Below are positions 38,301-50,800 of a stretch of DNA of 64,000 nt, piece by piece; position 1 is the stretch's first letter, and each line of letters begins with the position of its first letter. The notes under the pieces are model-generated. The model did no database searches and was not told the DNA's origin. It saw nothing but the letters and a program-made list of their open reading frames with translations. Source of the stretch: Schistocephalus solidus (Eukaryota > Platyhelminthes > Cestoda > Diphyllobothriidea > Diphyllobothriidae); contig WEDG01002489.1 in assembly GCA_017591395.1 (NCBI GenBank), positions 62,001 to 126,000 of the forward strand, written 5' to 3'. The translations under genes and the position numbers were made by a program.

Positions 38301-41300
38301 AGACGTTAGCTTCAGTATCTTAATTCAACGGTAACGAGCTTGCTTAACATTTATTCTGAATTCCGAAAAAATTAGAGTACAAATGTAAAGGTAGACATTC
38401 AACCAAAAATGACCACACACAGACAGACTTTAGGGGATATTTGAATTCAAAGATTTTGACTTTTTTCTATGTGCCTTAACCTATAATGAGTCTTTCAAAT
38501 AAAAGGACAAAACATATATATATTAACATTGAATTTTTGTTTGGTTATTTCCTTACTCTGCCACGAGGAAGGTGATTTACCGATTAAGAATTTAGGGAAG
38601 CCCTTAACTTTGCCCGTGAACTAGTTATAAGTATCATAGTAAATACACAACGAGGTCTATCGCCACCAAAACATGACAAATCCGGTGAATTATTAACCAG
38701 GAATTGGCGTTATAGTGATTTTTCCAATTTTCTACAATGAACTGTCCAGCAAATAACAGTTCCAGCTCTAATACATACAGACACGGGTTGAAGTCACTGT
38801 TATTCGGCAAAATCTCTTGTTGATTTACGCGCATAAAATCTTCGTCAGAGTTCTGAATCTCACAGTATAAAGAGGGTTAAGGACCTTCTTGCCAGAAAGC
38901 TATTGTTGACATTTCGACCTTTGCCCTCGATTATATACATCACAACTCAGCAAGTTGGATGCACCGACAAAGTCTTGCGTGCCAGTTTCTGATAAGAGTG
39001 CACTTTTGATGCATTAGGAAACACTACTTGTGCTCAATTTTATGAAAAACTCAAGAAGGCCAGAGGCAGAATCCGGTGTGGTGGCTGAGAGAATTAAACA
39101 GCACCACTACGCGCGCTACACGCTTGTTTAACACAGCAGGGGCGGCCTTGATCCCCAAATGAGTAGTTCTTTCATCAAGGCCAGAGCAAAGAGGAGCCAT
39201 TGTAGACTGACACTCAGTTTAGCAATGAGCGTCTGCAAACAGGTTTGGTTGAGGTGGAACTTTGAGATGAATCGTCAATTCGCAACATTCCAAGCCACGG
39301 TGTTCAATTCATTTTCATAGATGCAAGCGGGTTTGCTGACCCATAATAAGAGCCAACTTCAATCCTTCTTCCATCTCCCAGGTACCAATCGACTATACAA
39401 GACAGTCTCTGAACTTCTGTTGAGATTTTGTTCATTGGCTGCTAGAACTAAACAGGTGGTCTGCGTAGACCACACACAACCTGAGTTCCATAAAAACCGT
39501 AATATTTGCCCATTCAAAGGGGTGAATGTCTCAGACCACACTAGCGTGAAATTACCATAGAGACCACGTTATAAAATAACCATTTTAGCCTGATTCTCAG
39601 TCCTTCTGTCGACTCTTACACACAAAAACACCCTGGACTGAATGTGAATTCGGATTTAAATCGTCAACCGGCCTTTAGCACACCTTGAAAGATTCGACCC
39701 CGTCTGATTAAAAAAAGTGAAAAATATGCACCAATATTCAGGCAATCTCTAGTCCCTCCCCAGGAGCATCAGTCAATTTTCCTAGCCAATCCATCAACTG
39801 ATGCCAGTATAGGTTGAAACAAGATGATATAACGGAGTTTTCGAAGACTGCAGTTATTCCGAGATATTGTGTTTTTTACTAACTCGATAAAAAGCAGCAG
39901 TTCAGATTAAAAAAGGCCCTATTATGAGACCTCATCCATTAAAATATTGAAAGATTCACCATTCTACGGCTTCAAATACTAGCCAACAGGTTAGTAACCT
40001 GTATTGCCTATTTTCTGTCGTCAGATAATGCAGCTACGATGGTGACAGTTCACCGGTTTTTTCATAAACTGTGTCACACGAGTTTTCCGGTAGAGGTCTT
40101 ATTTGAAGTTCAATTTGATCTTAAAAACGCAACGTTAAGTATACGTGTTTAAATATGGAGGAAGACCTAAAGAATATGGAAGATAACTCAATAATGATAA
40201 GTGGAAATTGATTCATAATGTTATATAAGAAGAAATAATAATGTAATATTTGTATGCATATGTTAATCAATGCTTTCCTCGGGTCAAATGCATCTACTGG
40301 AATCTGCATACGACGTTTTGCATATTTTCTTTGTCATATTTGCTTCATCCTTAATTTTTAAGCATTTTAAATGAATAGAAATAATCAAATTATTTAGTAT
40401 GATCCTTTCCCGTTTTGCTTTAATTAGCTTTTGCAAGAACATTGTGGGCAAATTACTGACTTACTAGACAATAAGCACATTATTAGTTATTCGCAACGGA
40501 GCCTGAAAGTTGATCGGTTATCATATTAGGATTGACTGTTATGCCCGTTACAATCAATTGTACAAAACAGATGACTTGTCCTCTAACAAAGCGATAAAGT
40601 TGCTTAAATTTTCATATCGTATATGGTCATTGAAATGATACTTTTTTCCTTGAAGGGAATGCCTAATCCTTCAGTCACAAGTATCGTAAAATATCAACGG
40701 TATTTACTGACATATAGAAACCTACTGATCGCTATCATGACATGACGAGCACGGGTGTATGGAACTGGTGTCGGGTAATGAACTTTTTATAAGCTACATA
40801 ATAATTGCTACTTAAAAGCGTAGTAAAATGCTTCTCTTTAAATTTAAAAACTGAAAAATGCATAATTGCAAATGTCTTGAAAACACAATATTTTTCAATA
40901 TCACTGCGCGCTGTCATCGTTGGATACAAGACAACTCGAATGCAATATTAGAAACCAAGGCCAAAACTACTTAATTATCCGATTTGGGTAAAACTGTCGA
41001 TTTTTTTGAAAGATAATTCCCTAGTGATCTCATTGATGGTCGTTTAGTGGAGTTAAAAGGGAAGGTATTTTGGCTACCGTCTAAAAGCTTATTTTTTAAA
41101 AGATATCTGCTTGACCATGGGCGAATATTAGGAAGATTTTTCCCACCTCTTTATTAACTCTTATTTTTCAAATACATTGCTCAAAAACTGTATATCTTCA
41201 AATTTCCTTTTCGGTAAATAAGACGTCTTTTTCTCGTTGATTTATAGAGGCCGCAAGTTAAATAAAAATAATTATTTTCAAAATGCTTTCATTGTTTTTT

Positions 41301-42960
41301 AACTTGCTTTATTTCCTTCCCCAGACATTATTCTTAACTTGTAGTTAATTAGTGTATTCTACAGTTGATATGCGCAGATCGAACCGTATGCAAATATTTG
41401 AGACGAAATGCACTAGTTAGAGCATACAAACCTCGTATTATTTATGGAACAGCCGAGAGAGCTAATAGTTCATATTCAGATTGAATGATACACTATAACA
41501 AAAGCCGGGTACTAGCTTCTAATGATGTTGCCTTAGCTTAAAATAATGTGCGGTTATCCCGTTGTGGCTCAAAGATCTCAAGTGATCATTTCAATCTCCT
41601 TTACATGAATCAAAATGCGATTATTTTCTAGAAAAAGTCTCTTACCAACTTAGTTAGTTGAGTTTTTAATATATAAGCAGGGATATATATTAACGACTAA
41701 CACCAAGAAATTCTCGCATCAAATTCTAACTTTTTTATCGAAAAATTCCCTTTTTGGAAACGAAACGAAAATACTTCCTTGCGTACATTTTCGCTGTCAT
41801 ATGAGAAAAATCAAAAAACAGTTTTTTACATCATGCGATTAAATTCGTCTTATTTCGTTTAGTCACTCTATAAGTAAATGCAGAGACCAACCTATGTTGA
41901 AAGTCCAAATGAAACTATTCAGTTTTGGACTGCAACTTAATGCTCGTAGTTTAAATTTAGATACCGTAAAGCAATATTCATCATGTGTAAAACGCCGAAG
42001 TTAGTTGAACTAAGAACACTAGTATGCTAGGATTCAGACAAAAAAATTAAAATTAATCGTGGTAAGGCATGCGAGAAAAAATCCAGCAGTAAGTTAATTG
42101 GTTTTTCTTGAAATTTGAGAAAGTTAAGGTTTTATAAAGTAAACAGCTGGAACCGTAACTCCAACTCCAAACTTTAACCTCACCCCACCGTTCAAAATAA
42201 ACCATACCCCGACCGAAACCTTAAAGCTGAGTTAAGTATTCCTGAAACTTACGCAAAACCCAAGGAAAAAAGGAAAGTTTCTAGTCCCTGTTTTTATTAA
42301 CTTATTTCGAAAACACAGTTAAGCTACATCCCTTTTAACTATATACATGTACTGAATTTGCTAGAATTAAAGTGAACCTTCCCGAAGAGTTCACAAATAA
42401 TGCCCTTAGTTTACTCATGACAAGCTTTTAGCTTTAATTCTGAAGGCTAGTTGTTAAAATCGTTTGCAACCATACTTAAATTGATTGACGCCTTCAACCT
42501 AACTGCTTAAACGTAAAATATTCTGATTGTTGAAAAAATATATTCTGACAATTGTAGCCCGGCATACGTTTGGATTGCCACTAACGTGCGCCGGAAGAGG
42601 TTGTATTTGTTGACGCATTTTGTGACGGTGGCTACATCAAAATAATTTCTTTTCATCATTTTGGGTGAATAATCATTTCAAAGATTACATTTTTATGAGA
42701 AATAAATACTTTCGATTTCTGTATAACCCGTAGTGTTTATAAACAAACATTATTGGCCCCTTTTGAATATAACCCAAACGCACTTAAACCATTTATGTCT
42801 GAAACTAAATGCCAGTCAATAAAAACCACTGCGCCTTAGTTTGAAAATAGTATCCTCTTATGGCAAACGGTAAGTACCCTTCGCCCGTCGCCAGATTAGA
42901 GAGTGCCATTAGCGATCGGTGAGCGTTCAACAACGAATGTAATCATTCATGATTCAAATC
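35310..42960. other. AT-rich intergenic region with a GC-richer island at 39.0-39.8 kb
   Basis: The island has overlapping ORFs on both strands (39321-39560), as in decayed transposons, but no motif. A 40-codon open stretch at 36459-36560 (IRFVIEAIKVFGAVEF) follows an acceptor-like cagcagcag, but no partner exon is evident. Confidence 0.4.
42145..42240 (-). repeat. Degenerate CCCTAA-like tract, opposite orientation
   Basis: Runs of AACTCC, AACCTCACC and ACCATACCCC give the reverse-strand counterpart of the TTAGGG-like tracts elsewhere in the window. Strongly degenerate. Confidence 0.3.
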
Positions 42961-42972
42961 AGTAAGACAATG

Positions 42973-43240
42973 AGCCCGTGGCTCCATAGTTAGAGCATTG
43001 GATTTCTGAGCAACAAGGGTTCGAGCCTTGGGTGCGGCATCACCAGGGATTGGGTATGTCTGGCTGATGCCGACTTATGAGCCAGAAATTAACGTTACAG
43101 TCTCTGTTGACTTTGTCGACTTTGTTCATCTGCCTTTGCTACTACTACCCACTGTGTGGCTGCTGGTTGGGCTCGAGAGTAAGCCCCAAGGCATAACGGA
43201 AAGAGTTAGTTTCGATAAACGATGGTTGAGCATTCATCAA
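42973..43240 (+). mobile_element. tRNA-derived SINE
   Basis: The head at 42973-43038 has a pol III A-box-like GTGGCTCCATAGTTAGAGC and a B-box GGGTTCGAGCC, spaced as in a tRNA. It does not fold into a complete cloverleaf, so it is not called a tRNA gene. The ~200-base body that follows has an ORF starting MPTYEPEINV that is probably incidental. Confidence 0.55.
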
Positions 43241-44712
43241 TGAAAAATCTTAATGCATATAGTATGCGGACTGCCTTTTGCAGACAGAAATCCTATTTAA
43301 AGGGAAATAAAGAGATCTATTGCCACGTTTGATAGTCAAACAAGCCAGCAAAGTGAATCATCGATGGTCGAAATTGGTAATTTTCCCAATGGTCGTCAAA
43401 GAGAACAGTTTTGGGTGCAATAGCATGAAACGTTTGCTAAATGCAAAGACACAATATGCACGTTAAAAGTCAATATTAAAGCATGCACGTATAAAAAAGC
43501 TGGAATTCAATTAATAAAATTGCGTAACCTCTATCAAGTGAAAATTTAAACATATCACTATATATATTCTAGACTAAATTTTTCGTCATCTTTCAGACGA
43601 CACAGAATAACCTTTTACCTCATATGAAGTGGTGTTAAGCATGTGAGCCTTCTCGGGACAATAGTTTGTTCTTGATAGTTTAAATTACTTGTGTTATGTG
43701 GATCCATTCGATGAGGATGCAATCAAAGAACCTCGACTCATACCCTCCTTCATACTATAAGTGCTTATTTTGGGAATGAACAGAATTTTTAAAAACATTT
43801 TGGAGTCGTTAACTACTCGAGAACCTGGAAGCTTATTAATAAGTTCTGTATTCCACCATCTAAGCCGAAGGATACAAATAAATGTGCTTTCAGTTTATTT
43901 GCCCATTCAGTGCCTGACCATCCGAAAATGATTTCTGGTATGTTTTGTAGTTGACGCAGAAAACTCAAACGTAAGTTTTTATATGCGGTTAGGAATATGT
44001 TTGCATTAAATTAGACGTGATATGACTTATTCCAAGCAGGATGATAGGCCTAAACCTAGGCAGTAGTAGTACGTTAAAGGTATTATATAGATTTTTTACG
44101 TTATACAATACAATTGTCTCGCCCGCAACGTAATTTAGCCTTGTTATACCCGAATATTTGAAAGGTTTTTTTAAATATTAATCTTCTTTCAATAGACCAA
44201 TTACGAGGACTGTTTGCACTAGTTTAATGGTGTTGTATAATATAATCTTTAAACATAAATGTACAAATTTATATTAAAATATATAATGGATATTACCCTT
44301 TTTTAATTTCACAATAATTTGTTACATTTTATACGCAGGTTTTAATTGATAGTTGAAAACACAACTTAGTGCATGGAGAAAAACGATTGTATGGTATTGC
44401 AGAGTTATTTCGTAAATAAAGTCTTGATACCAAAACAAAATTTTTAAGCCACACGCCTTGTTATACATTTTTAGCGAAATAAACAAAGCATTTGTTTATA
44501 AATTGTGTTTCAAAGTAAAGAAATTAATAAAATAAACTGAAAATCCAAGAATCCATTCTAAGTATTGTCTGTGAAGGGCAAAAACCGATTGTGACATAAA
44601 ACGGCTCTATCCATTTGTAGTTAAACAGTAGACATCGTTTTTAATTCAGAAATGATATTCAGTTTTGACTAATTCAATTTCATGCAGCCTGCATGTAAAA
44701 CGTTTCCTCGCA

Positions 44713-47700
44713 TTAATACCTTCCGGAGATAAATAAAAAGAGCTGCAGAGCGAAGATGAGAGGTGCGGAAGCCTTGAGATCGAGTAGGACTGAGTTGCAA
44801 TCGTCTTTATTGCAGGAACAGTAACGTACCCGCATGGACTGGGCTTGACCGGATCTTGCAATGCAGGTGCCGGAATCCACCTCTGTTACGGTGGAGCAAC
44901 CCCGAAGTATTCGCAATCCGGGTTCATATTTTTCATTGGTATATGAATAGAATATTCCCTCCTAAGATAGCCAAGTATTTTGTACATTCATTTAATAAAA
45001 AATAAAAATTGTAGAAATCGAAAATCATATAAATGAACCCTCGTCAGTATAAAGTGATCCTACGCATAAAAGTTAAGTTTTCTTGATCTTTTCACACTAT
45101 TTAAGTAAGGAGGGATATTCATCGGTTTTGTTATGTTTTGATCTTTAGTAAAAAGGTCCTAGTTCACTTTCCTTTAACGCGCAGAAAAAAGGGAGATAGT
45201 TTGTCGCACTTCAACCAGTTTTGTCGTTTTAATATTTGGTTAACATTTTTAAATAAGTTTGATTTTGGCCGGAGGCCTTGCAGATTTTCATAATAAATTA
45301 ATGTGTAACGTTACAGGGAGTTGAAAGTAGTCTGCTATTATGCTTGATAAAAATGTCTACTGAAAACATAAAACGTCCAAATTACTCAGTATAATCGCCC
45401 TTTTCAATTCACGATATATCTCGCATTCAAAGATCAGCATGTATTTTTTCCAAATAGTTTACCAAGCTTTTGCGAAAAAACGCACTTCATAAAGTTCATA
45501 TTTTTTGATCTTCACTACCAGAACAGCATTTGTGTTTAAAAAACTCCAGAAAAATAGTATCGAGTGGAAGGTGCTAAACATCGTTAACTGTCTGCTTAAG
45601 GTGAATTCAGTATAGGGGGTTTCTTGTGAACGAAGAGGTTAACTGCCTTACTGTAGTAGAAAATATGGTTCTGGATTGTGCGAACTATTTGAAATCCAGG
45701 AAGCTGTTCTCCATCACCGGCCGATACTGGATATGTGAAATGAAGCGTTTCATGCATTTGAAAAATGATATGCCATGGATCTCAACCTTCCTATCAGTTC
45801 AGTTTCCCTCTGAGTATAAGTGGTTATTTTAGCTTTTTGATTTACATAAATGGAACTTATCTTAGCACGATTAATACTTTAACGCTGAATGTCAAACATT
45901 TAATCTAAAAGCCTTTTTGCTTTAGTGCCCTGATAGCAACTGTATAGAAGCAACATGATACCTTGACATACTTCTGGAAGTCCCAAAAAATATGTGCTAT
46001 CATGCACGCTTAATGCAAAATTTTAAATTAAATGGATAAATATAGGCAAACCATTGTAGAAGTAATAGAAAATTCATGATGACTTCCTCTCCGAGACAAA
46101 TACAAGGAATAAACACACTTGATCTTGTTACTAAGTATTCCAAGTTTTTCTTGCAGATGGTTAATAATATCACTGCTATTTTAAGTGAGCAATTGGGCGT
46201 GACTCATTTTATCCTGTTAGAAAAGAGAACGTTTTCGTCCATGAAGTTAATGATAGAAGTCTTCATCACTGATTACATTCGGTTTTTGCTGGGTTTTTAA
46301 TAAAATGTGTACATTCTGACAAAACAACTGGGTGATAGAAATGACCGTATTCATTCATCTGTTCTCTGAAGTTGAGACGTAATTTAAATTGTTATTTTGA
46401 AACAAGAGTCATAAATGTGTGGTTTACAAATACCTTTACAAAGAGTAGCGACCAAATTGGGGAATCTTTAATTAAAACACACATCCATAATGTTTCATCA
46501 TGATGAAGAGGTTTGAACATCCACTGGCTGAAGAAAGTTGAGAAGATAATTACACGTATTTGCCATTATTTAGGGACGATTAAAGTAGTGAACCCTCAAG
46601 AGGACACTTTCACATACCCTTTATTGGATGCATTTGGCGGCGAATTGTGGTACTTACAAATACACAGAACCTTTCCTAGATTCAAGAAAGGTTTAAGAAA
46701 GGTTAATCTTCTATGCTCAGACTCTCTTCTGATGTTGGTTACATCAGTGGGTGAATAAAAAAACACCAGCAAATTAACAATGACTCTTACAACATGCCAG
46801 CAGATGTAGATGATATCATTTATCGGTCAGGCAGTATGTCCTTAGGATAATTTATCTATTACCGACATGACCTGTTGAGGTAACGAAAAAGCAGCCAAAC
46901 CTAGTCTTTCGCGCAGTTACTTTTTTCTATTAAAATGTACCTCGACCCAATATATGCTTGCCATGTCCTAAGTAAGCCTTCAATCTGCACGCGTACTTTG
47001 TGCCCCTATCTCTCAGCATTCAATGCCTGTGACGGCAGTTTCCAACCTTTTCAGTATTTAGTTGACATCTCTTCCTTAATTTCTTATCCGGACTATATTT
47101 GTCCCTTTAAAGGACCAAACAACAGGCCTCATCTTATTAATCTTTTTCTCTTTAGTTTACAAGAAATGAAGTATTTTGCAGAAATCTTTCCTATTTTTCA
47201 TTCCCTTTTTAGTTTTTCATAAATTCGATGAACGGTGCATAATGTACACCCAGAATGGGGCGTTTAATACGCATTTTCTGAGATGAAACTGAAACATACT
47301 TGTTGTTTTTGATTGCCTAGGTTTTCATAAAGATGCCCGAAATAAGAAACTTCATAGGTTATATTTAATCTATCAGTGTTTGATTACAGTTTAAATGCGA
47401 GAAAAGCTATATGTAAAAAGCCTAGTTCATGAGCCTTCGGGGAAGGATAGTATAGCACATCAAGCTTAATAAAATGACAATAATTTAAAGGTATTTTCAA
47501 AAGACAGTCAGTGAAACATATTTTGCTGGATAATGAGAGACAATTTGCCAATTCCACCTCTTTAGGTTTTAAAATAATGTAAAACTTTTCATTCAAAAGT
47601 CAGATATTTGGCAAAAATGCACTAAACATTACCTGTCGATATGAAAAACATCTTGTGGCATTCGAAGGGCACTGGCTGAGATTTAGTTGACGGACAGTAT

Positions 47701-47821
47701 CTGAGCCACATTTAGGATCTGCAACGGTGTTGCATTCATAACACTTTATCCCGACTGCCAACTGTGCGGTAGAGAAGAGAACCCCTGTGAACAGGATCGA
47801 ACTGATTAAGTACCTCTTCAT
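44713..47821 (-). CDS. Ly6/CD59-like (three-finger, LU domain) GPI-anchored surface protein
   Basis: Two exons on the minus strand: 47821-47633 (63 codons, donor gtaatg) and 44961-44713 (acceptor tatcttag, stop included), joining in phase 0 across a ~2.7 kb intron. The product is 145 residues. Residues 1 to about 24 are a signal peptide (MKRYLISSILFTGVLFSTAQ). The mature part has ten cysteines (27, 30, 38, 51, 58, 85, 96, 111, 113, 118): it opens with CYEC and ends with CSCNKDDCN, the C-x-C...CN close of invertebrate LU domains. Sequons are at N47 and N54. The C-terminus is hydrophobic (APLIFALQLFLFI), fitting a GPI-attachment signal. CD59-like proteins of this type are tegument-surface proteins in flukes (family knowledge); a complement-inhibitor role is not shown here. 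An upstream in-frame ATG exists, but the signal peptide favours 47821. The exon split inside the LU domain fits the family. Confidence 0.85.
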
Positions 47822-47829
47822 TTTAGATG

Positions 47830-50800
47830 TGTAGCAGCCCTGACCTGATGCACTAAGAAGCCGTTGTACTGCAAAAGCCCAACGCATGCACGCAAGCTTT
47901 GCCAGGCACACACAAACAAAATCACTGGACCGGGGCACGCTCTTACAGTGTCTACTGGCATGGAAATAACACGTACAGTCTCAAATTTCTGTTTTGCATC
48001 GCTCCATTGGCCCATGCCGTCAAGGATTTTCCAGCTCATTTAGACTGGGTGTAACCCACATGCGTGCATGGAAGATGAGACACACAGAATAGAGCCAGAT
48101 GCTCCTTGTTTTTAACCTATTGTGATGCATGCTAATTGCAGGCGTTTTTGGCACAGAAAATCGACCGCCAACTTCGACTCCTGAAGAATCATAAAATTGA
48201 ACATAAATGAACACATTCGAAGACATAGTTCTTCACGATAAAGATTCTCACAGATTCCTTCTCTCAAATTTACACTCTGTTATGCATTGAGGCTGATATT
48301 CTTGTATTTTACAACAGCGAATAATTTCAACTATTTGGGAAATAATTGCTTTATTCGTGAATTTCGTTGCCTTTGTTAATGCATCTTAGCATATGACGTT
48401 TTCTTGCTTTATAGGTTGGGTTGAATTGAAAATCACTGTCGGAGCTTAATTCATTCGTATTCACATTTTCAATGCATACTATAGTACATTTAAGGTTTTG
48501 TGAAAAATCTAACATTTTTCTTGGGAAATAGAGGCCTCTGGAATATTAATTCTACAGCTTTTATATTTCTTTTGCCATATTTAACATCTCCTGTTGCCCA
48601 AATTCCAAATGCAAAAGCGTTTGCTTAATTGCCGCTCATTTACATGATAACATGACTCCTGACTTCTCTTAGTTGTGTTCAAAGACGTCAAAAGTTTGCA
48701 CACATATTTCAAATTCAATATTTCCACGGTGTAGCACGTTTGGTATTTGAAAAAATTATAGATCCCGTCCTCATTTTCCAAGCACAGTATACAGAAACTA
48801 CTGGAGAAGTTCCAGTATGACGTTCCTGAAATGAGATTTTTCATCTTTGCCTCTTTATTTTACATATTGTATCGCACTTAATTTCATTTTAGTTAATATA
48901 CATTTAAAACATACCAAATAAGATGAAACGTAAACCGCCAAACTTCCACTAAAATAATGTAGTACCAGTTTGAAAAATATTTGCTGTGCCAAGGAAATCA
49001 TTGACACCTAAAAATGCTGGATACTTACTTAGAGTACATCAGTAATGGGAACGTTCTAAACATTAAAATGACATAAAACTGCATATATCTCTTGATTTTG
49101 TCTTCACTCGAAAATAAATATCTTTTCGATAATTGCTCAAGTAAACCTGCATACGATCTGGAACCCTACGACCAACCGAATTCTCTCGCAACCAAAAATA
49201 GACGTTTCCCCTGGATTACTAGGGATAATCACCACAACTTCGCAGTTCAAAAAAATTGCACGTTTGTTTCAGTTCATCAATGAAGATTGTACAAGAAAGA
49301 GGTGGTCTCCAATGCTTACTTAGCGTCCCTAAGACCTCGTCGGCCCAGGTTCAGAATTTCTTCAGACCCTAAGCTTGTTCTTAGTCTCATTCGGTTGTCT
49401 AAGTAGGTGTGCATGCCACTTACCATTTCAGTTTTTGAGCAAACAATACCAAGATTGATCGATCCTTTAATAATGTCAAAAATTCGTAATACCAATGTTT
49501 TACTGGCACAGGTATTTAAAGTTAGAAGAAGCAAACCTTTTTTAAAAGGAGACCAATGATTATGCATAACCTGATAAGAAGCTCAGCATATTAGTCAAAA
49601 TATGTACGCAGCAATTAAGCTGATCGTAAGTGAAAGGAATACAATAAGGTTTCAGTCAATTTTTCCGAGGATTTCTACGTTTCCTAAGCTCTATAAATTA
49701 GAAATATTATAAATAAGCCTAGGAAACACAAACAATTTCAAGGAATGAAGCACTTTATAAGCATTTTACACCTAAAAAACCTAAGCGCCTCTCCTTCCCA
49801 GCAAAACTCTATGGTAAATAGTCCACACCGCTCGCATCCCTTTCAGCGCCTAAACATTACTGAAGATGGTCATATTTGTTTGCGCACATATTACACGCTA
49901 CCTAAATCATTTACCCACACTAAGTTTACCTTAGAATCGGCCCGAAAAGAGACTAGGGTAAGTATTTGCTGTCTACTGAAGCCACTTATTTGTCTATACT
50001 TTGCTGCTACCAAGTCATTCAGCACACATAAAATCACTAATCCTTGCCCTAGGTAATTAGGCGCTGAATACCATGGCTGAAGTGGAGATGTACCAAAGCC
50101 CGGAACTCTTGTTCCAAAAGGTGTCAAACTCTGGGTAACCCTTAAATCAGCCGAGTGGTTGGCAGGCACCAGAAGCCATAAAAAGCCTTAACCTCGATCA
50201 CTGCCAGTGAAAGCTAGCTCGTGGTTACGAAAACATCCATTAGCTGGGAAGCATCATTCGATGTAGCTTTAAAATCAGCGATTGAATCGCCATCGGCCGT
50301 CACCTGTCTTCTCTAAGAAACTTCAGGTTTATTCTTCCAAATACGGCTAATTGTTTCGTGGTCAAAGCTGTTCTGCTATTTGGAGTCGCAGCAAGTGAGT
50401 CAGTTCTACTTCGGCAAACTGCTGAAATTAGTAAAAACATATTTGTAATGTCAATTGTTTCAAAAACCCTGATGTCTTGCAGCATACCATCATGGTCGGT
50501 ATTTTTTTAACGTTAAGGTGGCCGAGAAGCCTAAAACGTGTCTACTGCAGCAATTCTTCTCTGGTGCTAGCGATTAAAATTCCAATAAAAGCTACAAGAG
50601 CAGCCTGCAAAATGTGTTCCAATGCTTGGTGTCTAATAAGAAGACCCACGAACACTTAAATCGGGTGATTTGCCACCAGTGATCCAACAGGAGCCTTTAT
50701 TGTCAATTTAAAATAAGACGTAAGCTCAAAAAGCCACTCACATAAACGGTGACTGTCGGGGGACAATGGTGCCAAGAACTAATCACTACGGAAATGTCCG

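Noticed and set aside
42973..43038. tRNA gene
   Set aside because: A and B boxes are present but the acceptor and anticodon stems do not pair; better explained as a SINE head.
46076..46300. ORF with a helical stretch after a ttcttgcag acceptor
   Set aside because: No paired exon, no consistent phase and no similarity beyond a short hydrophobic run.
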